NCBI GenBank assembly: GCA_023052935.1
Contig: CM041294.1
Location: forward strand, 41,191,236 to 41,255,235
DNA from: Piezodorus guildinii
Taxonomy: Eukaryota; Arthropoda; Insecta; Hemiptera; Pentatomidae
DNA: 64,000 bases
Reading direction: 5' to 3'
A program made the translations under genes and the position numbers. The notes under the pieces were generated by a model. It did not search any database and had not been told where the DNA came from. It worked only from the letters and a program-made list of their open reading frames with translations. Each line of letters starts with the position of its first letter. Position 1 is the stretch's first letter. Shown here piece by piece: positions 53,001 through 63,708 of the stretch.

Positions 53001-56000
53001 AAAAAAAATGTCGGTAACTACTTCAAATCAAAACAAAAGAACAATCCATACAATTTTCTGGCATTTATATTAATTCTATCATTTTTACTTTCACTTACCT
53101 GGACATATAGTAAGGGAAAGTATTACGATCGTGAAAATGTTCAAATTGGAGTTTTCAACGAAAATACACATTTTAGGGTTCCCAGAGTCCAAATGACCAA
53201 GTCCCGCAAAAAGATGCGAGTGTGTGGTAACTCCAGCGCGAAAACGTAAAGTCCTATGAAACTGAAATTTTATATTTGCGACATCTATAAGCCCGAGATG
53301 TTACAGCAACTTATTCATTAAAATCAGCTGACCAGAAAAGCCACGTTCCCAGGAGCTAATTATTTTTTATTTGTAAGAAGAAAGGCTTCAGATAATTTTT
53401 AGATTTTTTGGTACACAGTAAAACCAATGCCAAATTTTGTTTTGCTGTACTTTAAACCACAACAGTACGACTAGTTTACTCAGAATAACTGATAATTGCA
53501 TATTACTGTTATTTGTACACACGGTGTGCAAACGGTCTCGAATGGGTTAAACTCGCATTTGGATGTAATGCCGAAAGTTTAAATTTTCTTCCTCTAAAGT
53601 ACTTTTAATTTTGTAGATTATTAGGCACATCATCTTATTAGAATTAATAAATAATGGCTAAATATGCAAGTTGAGTGAATTTGATAAACAACTAAAGGAT
53701 AAAAGTGCAAATATATTTTTTATGCAATTTTTGTGTTTTTGAACACAATAATAGTAATATAGAAGTATAATATACCGTTGGATAACTAAAGATTTTAGAA
53801 AAAATATTATCTAATACACGGAATTGCAAAGATTAATGGAGACTGATGAGAAGCCGATAAAACTAACTGATTGTTGTAGATAAAAATATGATAGATTATT
53901 TAATAAAACACATGTTTCTATAGAAATTTAATTTAATTGATTCTTTAATGGTTTCACTATTTTTATTTTTGTACCCTGGCACTAATACCGCTCATTTACT
54001 ACAACCACGTCAGAATTCGTAATATTTTAGCTGAAAGAACAGAAACAATTGTAATGATGTTAACTTTTAAGAGCTAGAGAGCCATTCTAAACCGATCAAT
54101 TACTACTACTTTCACTTACCTATATATTAAATATATAGTAAGGGAAATAATTGCGATCAGGAAAATTTTCACCGGAAAAACACGTTAGGATCTCCTGACA
54201 CCATGACTAGAAGGTCGGTGTGTCCGTATGTGGAAAGTATAGCACGAAAACGAAAAGTCATATGAAACTGAAATTTCATATTTAAGACAACATGCCCGAG
54301 ATGTTGAGAGATTTTCTCAAAAATGGCGATCAAACTTGCTATATCGATGTAAAATTTAGAATTTAATATCATGTAGGTATCATAATGATTGAAATAATCT
54401 GAAAATTCTTAAATGAGAATATTTTAAATTTTCTTCCTCTAAATTACATTTAATTTTGTAGATTCTTTAAAAATAATCATATCATCTTTCAAGCATTGAT
54501 AATCCAGGGAAGATATATAAGTTGAAGAAATTCGATACCTAACTAAATAAGAAAAGAGCAAACATATTTCTTTAATGAATTTTTTGTTTTTGAACATAAA
54601 AAAGTAAAGTATATATATATATAATAATATCATTGGAAAGGTAAAGATTTTAGACAAAATATTATCCTATACAAAAAGTTGTAAAAGTTAACGGAGAATG
54701 ATGAGAAGCCGATAAAACTAACTGATTGTTGTAGATAATAATATAATATATTATTTAATAAAACATTTTTTTTATTTATTAATTGATATTTACAACTGTA
54801 TAGAAAAAAATACAAGTAAATGTGAAAAAAAAAAGTAAAAATCGGCTTGATAAACTCCTGTGAAGAAGCTACTCAGCGGTAGCACTTCAATGTTTATGTC
54901 ATTAGCAGGTCTCGAGGCCATAGTCTTTTCAGGCGTCTCCGAGGATTATCAGGAATATATGGAGATGAGAGGATACCGACAAGCGGGTTTGAGTGGGCTG
55001 GTAGTTTGGAATGAAAGGATGTATATCTAGTTCTGCCTAAGTTTGCAACTAACGGAATATTCAGGTCTTTATGGATAGTTCTCTTAGTGACAAAATAAGG
55101 AGCATTTAGGACCTTTCGGAGGATTTTGGATTGCAAGGATTGGATACTGGAGGAATTTGATGGCTTGGTGGATCTCCATAGCTAAATACCATATGTCCAA
55201 ATAGGTCTAATAATGGCTATATAAATTAGTTTTTTGTAGTAGATTGGAAGTTTTGGACGTTTGTCAAGTAAGTGTTGTAATAATCGGTATCTGCGAGCAG
55301 TTTCTTGTCTTTTCAGTCTGGTGTGAGGATTCCAAGTTAGACGTTTGTCACGATAGAGTCTTAGGTAGCGGATATATTCAACAGGAATTAGTGGGATGTT
55401 ACTAAAGGATACAGTGGGACAGGAGGTCATAGGTTTGCGAGGAAGGGTAAATGTGTGGGGGGTGATTTGATGGGATTTGTTAGGATTGATTTTAATTCTC
55501 CATTTCTGACACCGCTCTACAATGGAGTCGATGTGTGACTGAAGGTTTTGTAATTAAACATTTAAATTGATTTTAATAACTGAGGTAAGTGAAAGTCGTG
55601 TGTTGCCCGCACCTTTTTTTTATTATTTTGGCGTTATAATTAAACGGAAAATAATACACTATTTTAAAAAATAATATCCGTTCTTCAGAAGATTCTCAAA
55701 GTTATCCAATATCACTTTGAAATAAAGGATTTCTAATTTCTTTCAATTTAAAAAATTTAAGTTTTAAATAAAATAATGTACCATTTCTATTAAACGTTTC
55801 GGAGTCTTCTTACCACTTAAGTAATCACCTGAAAATCGTGATTTCGGATTATAAAGTCATATCACCAAATGGGAAAATGAGCAACTATCTTTTGCTTTTG
55901 GTGAATTTGATGCATCAAAAGTTCTTCTGAACTCCCACATCTGATAATTTGATTCATATACTGCGTGGAAAAACCTTTAAATTGATATTAAATATCCCAT

Positions 56001-57530
56001 AATCATTTACTTCCGAACTTCCCAAAGGTCAACTATCGATATTAATTATTAATAATTGTTTTAAATTACAATTACAATTTTGAAGCTTTCCTAAAAAAAA
56101 GTCACAAAACATATTTTTTCCCTAAAAATATTTTGGAATAAGTCAGCAACTGTTCTTGGAGTCATTAATAACAAACTTCATAAAACATCGCGGAGAGCAG
56201 TTTGACAAATTCATTTTGTCGATTTTTTCAGCAGGATTCAGCCATATATTAAACAGATAGCAAAACAAAGAATTTTGATAAACGATTGTGTGTAATTTTG
56301 GAGAAACAGTTAATTCTAAGAATAAATGATTTTTGGATAATTTAATAAAGACGTTAACAGAGACGTGCCAAATGATTAAAATTTGAATTTCATTTCAGAA
56401 GTTCATATAATTTATATAATAGGCCCAATGTGAAACCAACTATTGTCCATGATTTTATTGTCCAATAGCTATCATAAAATAATTAGTAAACCATTTAATA
56501 TTTGTCTTAGAGGGGATGTGAAGTTGTAATTTTTTCTTTAATTTAATTTATTGTTTCACAATATTTGCTTTATTTTTATTTTATATACAGATAAAAATGT
56601 TTTTTAATTTAAAAAAATCAAATAGTAATCAAAATTGATACTTAAATTCATTAGAATTCTATAGTTTTGGAGGGTTAATCTAAATTACTTTATTACAGCA
56701 AATATGTTTAAAATATTTGACAATTTTTTTTTATAATGAAATTAGTTAATCGAAAGAATACAATAGGATAATAAATAATTAGATGGCTCCTTAATCTTCC
56801 GATAAAAGTTTATTAAACATGAAAAGAGTCAGAGTTTCAGGGGCCTTCCCCATCATGAGGACTTACTAAAATACATTCACAATTTATCATTTAACATAAT
56901 AAAATCATTTTGTATGTACTAATTAAAATCATTATTATCAAATTATATTTATCTGAAAGTCATATAAAAATTAAAATATTATCCATTTTAAATTAAAATT
57001 TTGTCGATAATTTATGTCATTAAAAATGTTTTTATAAAAATTAACACTAAGAAAAATCACCCATCTAAACCGACACATTATTAGGATAATGTTTTAATTT
57101 TTACATGAATTTCAGGTAAATATAATTTTATGTAACATAGTAATATATATTTTTAATAATACATTTAAATGTATATAAAAATATATTTTATAATGTTAAT
57201 GTATTTTAGTGAGTCCTGATGATGGAAAAGACCCCTGAAACGTTGACTCGTTTTGATGTTTATGTTTAGTAAACTTTTATTGGAAGATTAAGGAACCATC
57301 TAATTATTGTTTTATTTATTTTTGTATATAGCTTTTCAATACGTACTCTTGGCTTCCCTGGCCGGAGGCGCACAGGGGCCTTTGTCCAAATAGCACCTGG
57401 TGTAAGCGTCCATCAACCTTCGGTTGCTGAGTATGGAGTCAACGTCAACAGAATCGAAGTGGGCATGGTACTGTGCGGAGGCCACCAACGCCAGGCTTAA
57501 GACGACAAAGAGCTGGATGGACGAACTCAT
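47831..57530 (-). CDS. Chemosensory protein (OS-D family), two coding exons
   Basis: A small secreted helical protein that binds hydrophobic ligands; the family is arthropod-specific. Coding exon 1 is 57530-57347 and exon 2 is 48018-47831, giving 123 residues after removal of a 9.3 kb intron. A signal peptide (MSSSIQLFVVLSLALVASAQ) is followed by the family pattern. The first exon holds CYLDKGPC; the second holds FRTNCGKC. Joined, spacing is exactly C-x6-C-x18-C-x2-C. The donor (a|gtacgt) falls one base after a Lys codon, the position conserved in insect family members, and the acceptor is ttttgttacag. Length and layout are normal; the intron size, filled with repeats, is not. No TATA box was seen upstream. 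The tail SSFTKWLKSSD is less conserved. Confidence 0.9.
48453..49045 (+). mobile_element. LINE ORF1-like remnant (coiled coil plus FP25K-like domain)
   Basis: It starts with a Leu/Lys/Glu-rich coiled coil (residues 1-48, EKLQKIENLLEQQKNQVEKL), then NSLEIKGIPKKPGENV, an RNA-binding-like segment, and a basic region (VRLRPREAGTPGTIIARFVR). The frame is lost near 48860, and the next frame gives VYISEAMTPANRHLYW. This layout is found in ORF1 proteins of some insect LINEs and in proteins with a baculovirus FP-type C-terminal domain. It lies within the chemosensory intron. No polymerase is attached. Confidence 0.65.
49046..50229. other. Chemosensory intron: AT-rich sequence and (TA)n microsatellite
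   Basis: A (ta)n run occupies about 49981-50037. Around 49630-49710 the phrase atatagta.ttttggaa is repeated three times. No gene was recognised. Confidence 0.5.
50230..50926 (+). mobile_element. Jockey-type LINE, 3' fragment
   Basis: Encodes only the C-terminal region: RKPMTSCTKIYFNNTRLVPL (50272-50331), RYLRHLDKPFTWNPHKSLKR, FRLF*, then RPIWTHGVERWG and LNTPYFVTNEDLNVPN in shifted frames. It ends in an A run (50909-50926) after ttgtaaatatcaattatatc. It matches the copies at 30906 and 54790. Confidence 0.8.
50930..51900. other. Chemosensory intron, unassigned
   Basis: No element or gene was recognised. A short reading frame at 51653-51901 has no features of a known protein. Confidence 0.4.
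51905..52985 (-). repeat. R09 repeat, nearly full copy with internal duplication and (CA)n run
   Basis: Reverse copy running from ctggtgcgggcaacacacga to tattccgttgaaaactgg and the terminal ccccttactatatatagtaa. A segment ending tttcatcactctccattaac occurs twice (about 52081-52136 and 52208-52268), separated by tactatatatagtaagtgaa, so two units overlap here. A (ca)n microsatellite lies at 52804-52861. Confidence 0.75.
53098..53980 (+). repeat. R09 repeat, forward copy with replaced middle
   Basis: Left end tagtaagggaaagtattacg (53108 on), gggttcccagagtccaaatg and cctatgaaactgaaatttta run to about 53350. After about 210 bases of other sequence, the right half resumes from about 53570 (aattttcttcctctaaagta, accgttggataactaaagat). 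Confidence 0.7.
54121..55616 (+). repeat. R09 repeat, forward copy interrupted by a jockey LINE
   Basis: The left end (tagtaagggaaataattgcg) follows an inverted end of another unit (ctttcacttacctatatatt), so two units meet head to head. The body continues to about 54766, is interrupted by minus-strand LINE sequence, and resumes near 55548 (aattgattttaataactgag, aggtaagtgaaagtcgtgtg, ttgcccgcacc). Confidence 0.75.
54767..55547 (-). mobile_element. Jockey-type LINE, 3' fragment nested in R09
   Basis: On the minus strand: CQKWRIKINPNKSHQ-like start (near 55500), RKPMTSCPTVSFSNIPLIPV (about 55368-55430), LRLYRDKRLTWNPHTRLKRQ, RPIWTYGI, then MQSKILRKVLNAPYFVTKRT (55077-55136) and RTRYTSFHSKLPAH. 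It ends near tacaactgtat with an A-rich tail. It is the same subfamily as the copy at 50230, and frames are well kept, so it is fairly young. Confidence 0.85.
55617..56773. other. Chemosensory intron, unassigned
   Basis: AT-rich sequence with no recognised element or gene. Confidence 0.4.
56774..57308. mobile_element. 535-bp element with long inverted arms carrying hammerhead-like motifs
   Basis: Arms of about 105 bases (56774-56877 and 57199-57308) are inverted copies of each other, beginning aataattagatggctcctta. The interior is AT-rich without coding sequence. The right arm contains a compact hammerhead layout: GAGTC (57211-57215), CTGATGA (57216-57222), a short GG/CC stem, GAAAC (57237-57241), GTT (57242-57244) and GACTC (57245-57249), with GAGTC and GACTC pairing as stem I. 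The left arm has the same motif on the minus strand with CTGATGA changed to CTCATGA and a stronger GGGG/CCCC stem. It ends 38 bases from the chemosensory donor site. Confidence 0.65.
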
Positions 57531-57837
57531 TTCTCCAAGAAGGTTTGATGAGGACTACGTTGAAGTTGACGCTACGGCTCGACGGTCGGTCGGCATCGGC
57601 ATCCTTCGTCAATGTCCGATCTCAAGTAGTCTAAGATTTCTTTTCTAGTAATTTAGTTCGTTAAATCAGCAGGATATTTGAAAAATAAACAATCACGAAA
57701 TTTTCGAGTGATTAATCTCGAAACAAACTAAAGAACACGGTTTCGCATTCATTTTTTCAATCAGTTTCATCACCAGAAATTATTGTGTTACTGAACTAAT
57801 TATATTCAAACAAAATTTTTATTACTTTCACTTACTT

Positions 57838-60113
57838 ATGTATGAAATATATAGTAAGGGGAAGTATTGCGATCGTGAAAATTTTCGAATTCCAGTTTTC
57901 AACAGAAATGCACTTTTTAGGGTCCCCTGTGTCAAAATAACCAAGTCCCGCAAGGTCTGTGTGTCCATGTGTCTGTTGTACGTTTAGCGCCAAAACGAAA
58001 AGTACGAAACTGAAATTTCATATTTGAGACTACCATACATACGCCCGAGATGTTACATAAACTTTTTCTTTTAAATCGGCTGACCGAAAAATGTACTTTA
58101 TACCATTCCTTTTTACGATTTTCTCAAAAACAGCTCAAACGATTTTGATTAAACTCCCTGTATCGATGTCAAGGAGTTTGTAATAGTACTATTACAACCT
58201 CCTTGATCGATGTAAAATTTAATGGGCTTTTATACGATGTAGGTTTCATCCTGGTTAAAATAGTCTTACAGGGCTTTAATACCGATAGTTTAAATTTTCT
58301 TCCTCTGAACTACCTTCAATTTTGTAGATTTAAATAAATTAACCATATCATCTTGTTAACATTGATAAAAAAAGGGTAAATATATAAGTTGAATGGATTA
58401 GATATCAAACGAAAGGGAAAAAAAGCAAACTTTTTTTTTTTTTTTTTAGGTAAGAACAATAACATGTATGTATAATATACCGTTGGAAAGCTAAAGATTT
58501 TAGAAAAAATATTATCTTATACATACTATTGTAAAAATTAATGGAGAAAGATGAAAAGCCGATAAAACTAACTGACTGTCGTAGATAATAATATAGTGAA
58601 AAATAAATAAATAAACTTTATTCACATATTTACATTTTGAATAAATGTTAACAATGATTTTGGATGAGTCATCCTTACAATCAAAAAATATTTTTGTTTT
58701 TTTGTGATTATAGTACTTTAGCCTAAATGGCAAACATATGGTGAAATAAAATTGAGGTTATATTGCGATTGTAGGAAAAATTATACAAAAAACCTACTCA
58801 TAAAATAATTGAGAATACATAAAATATTTGAAGATGCTTAAAATAATTGAAAATACATAAAATAATTGAAAATACATGAAATAACTGAAAAACACAAAAA
58901 TTAATATAAAATACATACATATATTTGATATTATAAAATTATGAAATTTATAACATAAGAAAGTAAGTTAATTTAATAATACATGTTTTGTTCTCTTATG
59001 GGTATATCGTTTTAGTGAAAATTTATTGTAATTACCGATTTCTTTTATTAATGGTTTTTGGAGACTAGAGTTTTACTGAAGTAAGAAGCTGTTTGTGAAT
59101 GGACAAGTTGTTTGATTGTAGGAAGCTGCAAGTCTTGAAGCATTGATGATATTTTTGTGTATCGGGGAAAATTATTAATTATCCGCATTGACAAGTTTTG
59201 AATTCTCTCGAGTTTTTGGAAATTAGTCGAGCAGGATGAGCTCCAGACTGGAGAGGCGTATGTGATTAACGAGCGGATGACTGATTTATATATGTTTAAT
59301 TTGTTTTGAGGACTCAATTTTCTATCAAAGTAAGGAAACATTTTGTATATTATTTTTTTTCGCTTTATCAATTTTTCTGATGATGAGGTCTGTGAAAGTA
59401 AGTGTTTTATCTAAAGTTAGGTCTAAGTACTGTACAGATTTTGACCTAAAGCTAAATTTAACTTAATTTGGTGGTTTATTTTTGAGCGACGTTTAGTGAA
59501 CAGGATTGCTTCAGATTTGGTGGGAATTATTTTCAATTTCCATTTGTTGCAATATTTGTTAAATTAAAATACAGTATCAATGTGATATGATGAAGTATAC
59601 AATGCAGTGTCATCGGCATATAAGGACCTCGTCACAAATGGTTTGGTCGGTCGGTCGGAAATGAACAAATTAAATAGAATTGGAGATAAGCAAGAGATAA
59701 GTGGGGGAAGACCCACCGAGATAGGGAGAGTATCGGAAGTAGATTTGCCAACTTGAATATAAAACTGTCTATTTGATAAATATGAGTGAATAATGCAAAT
59801 CAGGTATGGCAGAAAATTATATGAGATTAATTTGTATATGAGTCCGGTGTGCCACACAGTATCAAATGCTTTTTCTAGGTCCAGAAGGAGCATACCGGTA
59901 TGTTTGCGATCGTTAAAGGCTTTAGTGATGAAGTCAGTGAGTTGTGCTAATTAATATAATCGATTATTTAATAAAACACATGTTTCTATTGAAACTGAAT
60001 GTAAATAATTAATTCTTTAACAATTTATTTTCATCTCTAAGTGTTTTTAAAAATAATTAAATTGATTATAACATCGGAGGTCAGTAAAAGTCGTGTGTTT
60101 CGAGCACCACGTT
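57838..60113 (+). repeat. R09 repeat, full forward copy interrupted by a LINE
   Basis: Left end tagtaaggggaagtattgcg (57853 on), through gggtcccctgtgtcaaaata, ttgatgtaaaatttaatggg-like and accgttggaaagctaaagat, to 58595. It resumes at 59952 and ends gaggtcagtaaaagtcgtgt gtttcgagcacc. Without the insert it is about 0.9 kb, the best estimate of full length. Confidence 0.75.
58596..59951 (-). mobile_element. Jockey-like LINE, 5'-truncated, nested in R09
   Basis: A 7-bp target duplication, taatata (58589-58595 and 59952-59958), flanks the insert. On the minus strand: LLLDLEKAFDTVWHTGLIYK (59831-59890), HSYLSNRQFYIQVGKS, LSPILFNLFISD, YADDTALYTSS (59592-59624), then KKIIYKMFPYFDRKLSPQNK (from about 59360) and SLITYASPVWSSS. 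The tail is (aataaaata)-like with aataaagtttatttattt. It is a different subfamily from the copies at 30906, 50230 and 54767. Confidence 0.85.
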
Positions 60114-61200
60114 TTATTTTAAAAACCAATGAAGAATTTAAACAAAATTGCTCAACAAGCCTCTTTACAATGCTTCTAGTTGAGATCTCAAATAATGATG
60201 CATTATTCATTATTAGCATATTTGTTTATTATTAAAAAGTTAATTGTGTTCCAAAAGTTTATTAAAGAATGCAGTGTGAATGAATATGATTCCAACACTA
60301 ACCTGTTTATATTCTATTCAGAAAATAAGGGCAGCAATGGCAAATCGAGAGGGTGTAGTTATACACTATGGTAACCACATTTCATGGCTGGCTCGCAATA
60401 AATAATGAATAACACATTCACACTGGGGTGTACCACTGTAGCTACACTTAATTGTATAGTACCATTGGGCGGCGCGTATCACGGTGGATCACGACTGTAT
60501 CACGTCGTTATTATTGTATTTTTTTTTTTTTTTTTTTTGTAATCGCTAACCTTTTTTTTTATGGGTATTCATAACATTCAAATGTTAAGATCAATGGGAG
60601 AATATATGAATTTTAGCCCAGCGTGTAGTTTTAAGCTTGGATGGGACCTTTGCTGCTAGTGACTACCACGAATTCCTGAACTCATATTTAATAACTATTT
60701 ATTTTTTAGTCTTTATTACTTTCTTATTCTGTTCTCAATTTATTAATTTTACTTAACTTTACTTATTTTTTTAGTTCTTTTCTGTTATTATCAAACATCT
60801 ACACTGCATCTTGTTTTTTAGCTCTGACCGCAACGAGGGGATATTAAATAGTTTCTTCACTAATTTTTTTTATTTTATTTTTTCCGCCACCCGAACCATC
60901 TCTTCCTTCATATGATCTCACGGTCAACCATTGATTAATCGATATTTAAAATAGAATTATGTTTGTTGATAAATTAAGTAATTATTTTTCCTTTCCTTGT
61001 AATGACTCTTTGAATATCTCCCCGTATACGAATGTCCAAGTGAGATAAAGGAAGGTGAGTTAATTTTTTTTTTTAATTTGAATTAGTATGGATAAGTATT
61101 ATGCAACGATGAAAATATAGTCAAAGTATTGTCATACAGGAACACTCTTTGTTCTTCATGGAGTGCAAGAGACTGACAAATAACTGTTGACATATTTATG
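60114..61200. other. Intergenic sequence, unassigned
   Basis: No gene was recognised. It has a T-run at 60519-60538 and a short G+C-richer patch (gggcggcgcgtatcacggtg, 60468-60487). Possibly old repeat sequence. Confidence 0.4.
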
Positions 61201-62520
61201 GACCGATAATTTTCCAATGTTGGTTGAATTTAATGTTAAAGATGGCAAGGAAAGGAGAGAGAGCAGAATCGGAATAACGCAAGAAGGATCCAACCAGAAG
61301 TGATTAAGCCACACATGTTAGGTTAAAGACGATGAAATCGCTACCAAACTATCAGAATGAATTTGACAGAATAGCCACAGGTATGGACAACTCGTGAGAT
61401 TCTGATGGCATAAGAACGAGCTGGTTTTACTTTTAAATGGATGATTTTGGATACAACATTGGCTAAAATAAAAAAAAAAATGTTTAAGAAGGTTGAAAAA
61501 GTAATAAAGAAAAAAATGACGATTTGGAAAGAATACCACGAGCCAAAAAATCCGGAGAACTTCGAAAAAGTACAAGAGAAAAAGGATTGAGGCTAAAAAT
61601 GAAGTGATATAATCCAGGGGATATCACCTGAGCAGATTTTGGGCGAAAATTTCAATATAACTTTAACCAGATTCAAAAACCATATTATCGAGTGCACAAG
61701 GGATTAAGAAAGAAAAGAACATTGAACCTGAAATCTGTTAAAGACAAGAAAGGAAACTTCCAAGATATGTCGAATGAAAATGGGCAGACACCTACATAAA
61801 TGAAGAGCTACATAAATAGAGATAGTTATCTGGGAGGAGGATGACTTTATTGATGATGAACTGGAAGAAGCACTCTGGAATATGACATTAGAAGGTAGTG
61901 ACGGAGTAACTCATGAAATGGTGAAATGCATGGTACTAAAGAAGAAGATATTTTGCAGCATTTGTTAAACTAAGTGTGGAAGCGAAGGAACATATAGAAA
62001 TATTGGGAAATAACAGTCATTATCCCTTATGTTTAATAAAAGGGTTAACAGAGGTTGTAATAACCACCGAGGCCTATATTTCTTAAGCGCACCAAGTAAG
62101 ATTTACTCCAAGATTCTAGAAAAGAGAATAAGAAAAAAAATTGAAGGAGTGCTTGTAGAGGAAAACAACTCGTAGTCCCAAGAACTTATCTTTGCTAAGA
62201 GACAGGTCTTCGAAAATTTACGGGAAAAAGAAAAGGAAAAAGCGGTAGTTCTTGTCGACCTTACAAAACCTTAAGGTTTGTGTGATTATAAAGTCTGCTA
62301 AAACAAAATTAATGTGGGTTGGGAAAAAGCCCATAAGAAATTTGCGCGCCATTCCAGTAGAAGACATCTTCGAAAAAGGTAATAAACTTCAAATATAAAT
62401 GCGCACAGTTTAATGTAAATGAATATATCGATTTGGAGGTGCATAACCAAATCGCAATTTAGAAGTTTCAGTACTTATTGACCGAAGTGATTGATTGTAT
62501 AGAACCATAATAAGTAGGCC
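61200..62520 (+). mobile_element. Heavily decayed LINE remnant
   Basis: Scattered phrases in several frames resemble an RTE-type polymerase: VKDKKGNFQDMSNENG (about 61737-61784), RGCNNHRGLYFLSAPSKIYS (62050-62109) followed by KILEKRIRKKIEG, and KINVGWEKAHKK-type debris near 62310. The many stops show great age. Confidence 0.6.
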
Positions 62521-62935
62521 AAAAGAACAAAAACTGTGAAATTTCATATTATTTTTATTTTATTAAAATAACAGAACTTTTCTAAAATTCTTTTTCCTCA
62601 AAAATTCACAAAACCCATATCAACTGCACGTTATAGGTTAAGATTTGAGGCATGATTCATGATCAGGCTTCGACTCACGTGCACGTTAATTGCATACATA
62701 GAATTAGAAACTAATTTGAACGAAAATTGGAATTGTAAGTTTTCTGCTATGTCTTCTAAAATTGTTCCTAACAATTTCCTCTCGATCCGTGTCAGTTATT
62801 TTACAAATGTATATTTGTTATAGGAAATTTAATCCTCTACAAGTTGGCTATTATGCATTTACTGTAAACTGTACTAAATAAAAGTTACTAGAGCTAAATT
62901 GCTGATTTTTTATCTTTTTTTTTCCATTGTGTCAG

Positions 62936-63141
62936 ATTTTGACCATCCCCTATCTCGGAAGCTGTTCCAAATTACTTTTATGAAACATTGCCAAATCACA
63001 ATTTCAATTCCAATTCACGTCATCAAAAGACAGCCGGCCAAATACATCATTGAAACCATTCTGGATATTGTTGGTATTTACCCATATAGCCTTCCTCTAT
63101 GGACCATGCTTCATCCAATATTACCTTCCTTCCGAAGTTAA
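62936..63141 (+). CDS. Last coding exon of an unrecognised gene
   Basis: A pyrimidine tract and acceptor (ccattgtgtcag, ending 62935) lead into an open 68-codon stretch ending TAA at 63139-63141. A polyadenylation signal aataaa follows near 63149. The residues (DHPLSRKLFQITFMKHCQIT, then KYIIETILDIVGIYPYSLPL and ending HPILPSFRS) are varied and not AT-biased, unlike chance frames here. Upstream exons would lie to the left and none is convincing in the window. I do not recognise the family. It ends about 200 bases before the bL36m start, so the two genes would be close tandem neighbours. Confidence 0.5.
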
Positions 63142-63348
63142 GGTTATAAATAAAGGTTTCTTTTTGTTAGTTTAAGAATCCAAGATTTTTATTTATTCTA
63201 TGACAGATTATTAATGAATTTTGGCAAGATTTTCCTGCTTTTATAATTTTTCGAGGTAACAATTATTATTTTACTTAAAGAGATTCTATTAATATTAAAA
63301 ACAACTTTAGTTCAATATTCATTCTAATTATATCCTTTTTATCCCAGG

Positions 63349-63708
63349 ATGAGGTCTATTATATCACCTCTGCTCAGAGCAATAAGCAATTTCAGTGTGG
63401 TCTCAAGGAACCTTTCGCTTTTTAGATCTTCAGCCCCTGCCCTCAACTCTCTGGGATCAAACTGTATTGAAAAGATCTCACCGCCATTTTTATCTCCTCA
63501 GTTACCAATCCTATCACAAGTTTGCGGATTTAAAGTTAAATATAAATTAAGAAAACGGTGTAAAGATTGTTATTTTGTTATTAGGGAACAAAGAGCATAT
63601 GTAATCTGTCCAACTCATCCCCGTCATAAGCAAATGTCAATGGTTAAGAGACCAAAGTACACCTGGATTATAACCCATGCCAGTCAAAGCAAAATAAGGC
63701 CATGGTAG
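63349..63708 (+). CDS. MRPL36: Mitochondrial ribosomal protein bL36m
   Basis: A nuclear-coded protein of the mitochondrial large ribosomal subunit. The 119-residue product has an N-terminal region rich in Ser, Arg and hydrophobics with few acids (1-57), fitting a mitochondrial targeting sequence. The bL36 core follows from Cys59 (CGFKVKYKLRKRCKDCYFVI) with zinc-ribbon ligands Cys71, Cys74, Cys87 and His93, and HKQMSM at 93-98. The C-terminal 20 residues extend beyond the usual bacterial end. The start is the ATG one base after an acceptor (tttttatcccag, ending 63347), so an untranslated first exon is likely upstream, perhaps ending at ttcgag|gtaaca near 63256. Confidence 0.93.
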   Translation: MRSIISPLLRAISNFSVVSRNLSLFRSSAPALNSLGSNCIEKISPPFLSPQLPILSQVCGFKVKYKLRKRCKDCYFVIREQRAYVICPTHPRHKQMSMVKRPKYTWIITHASQSKIRPW

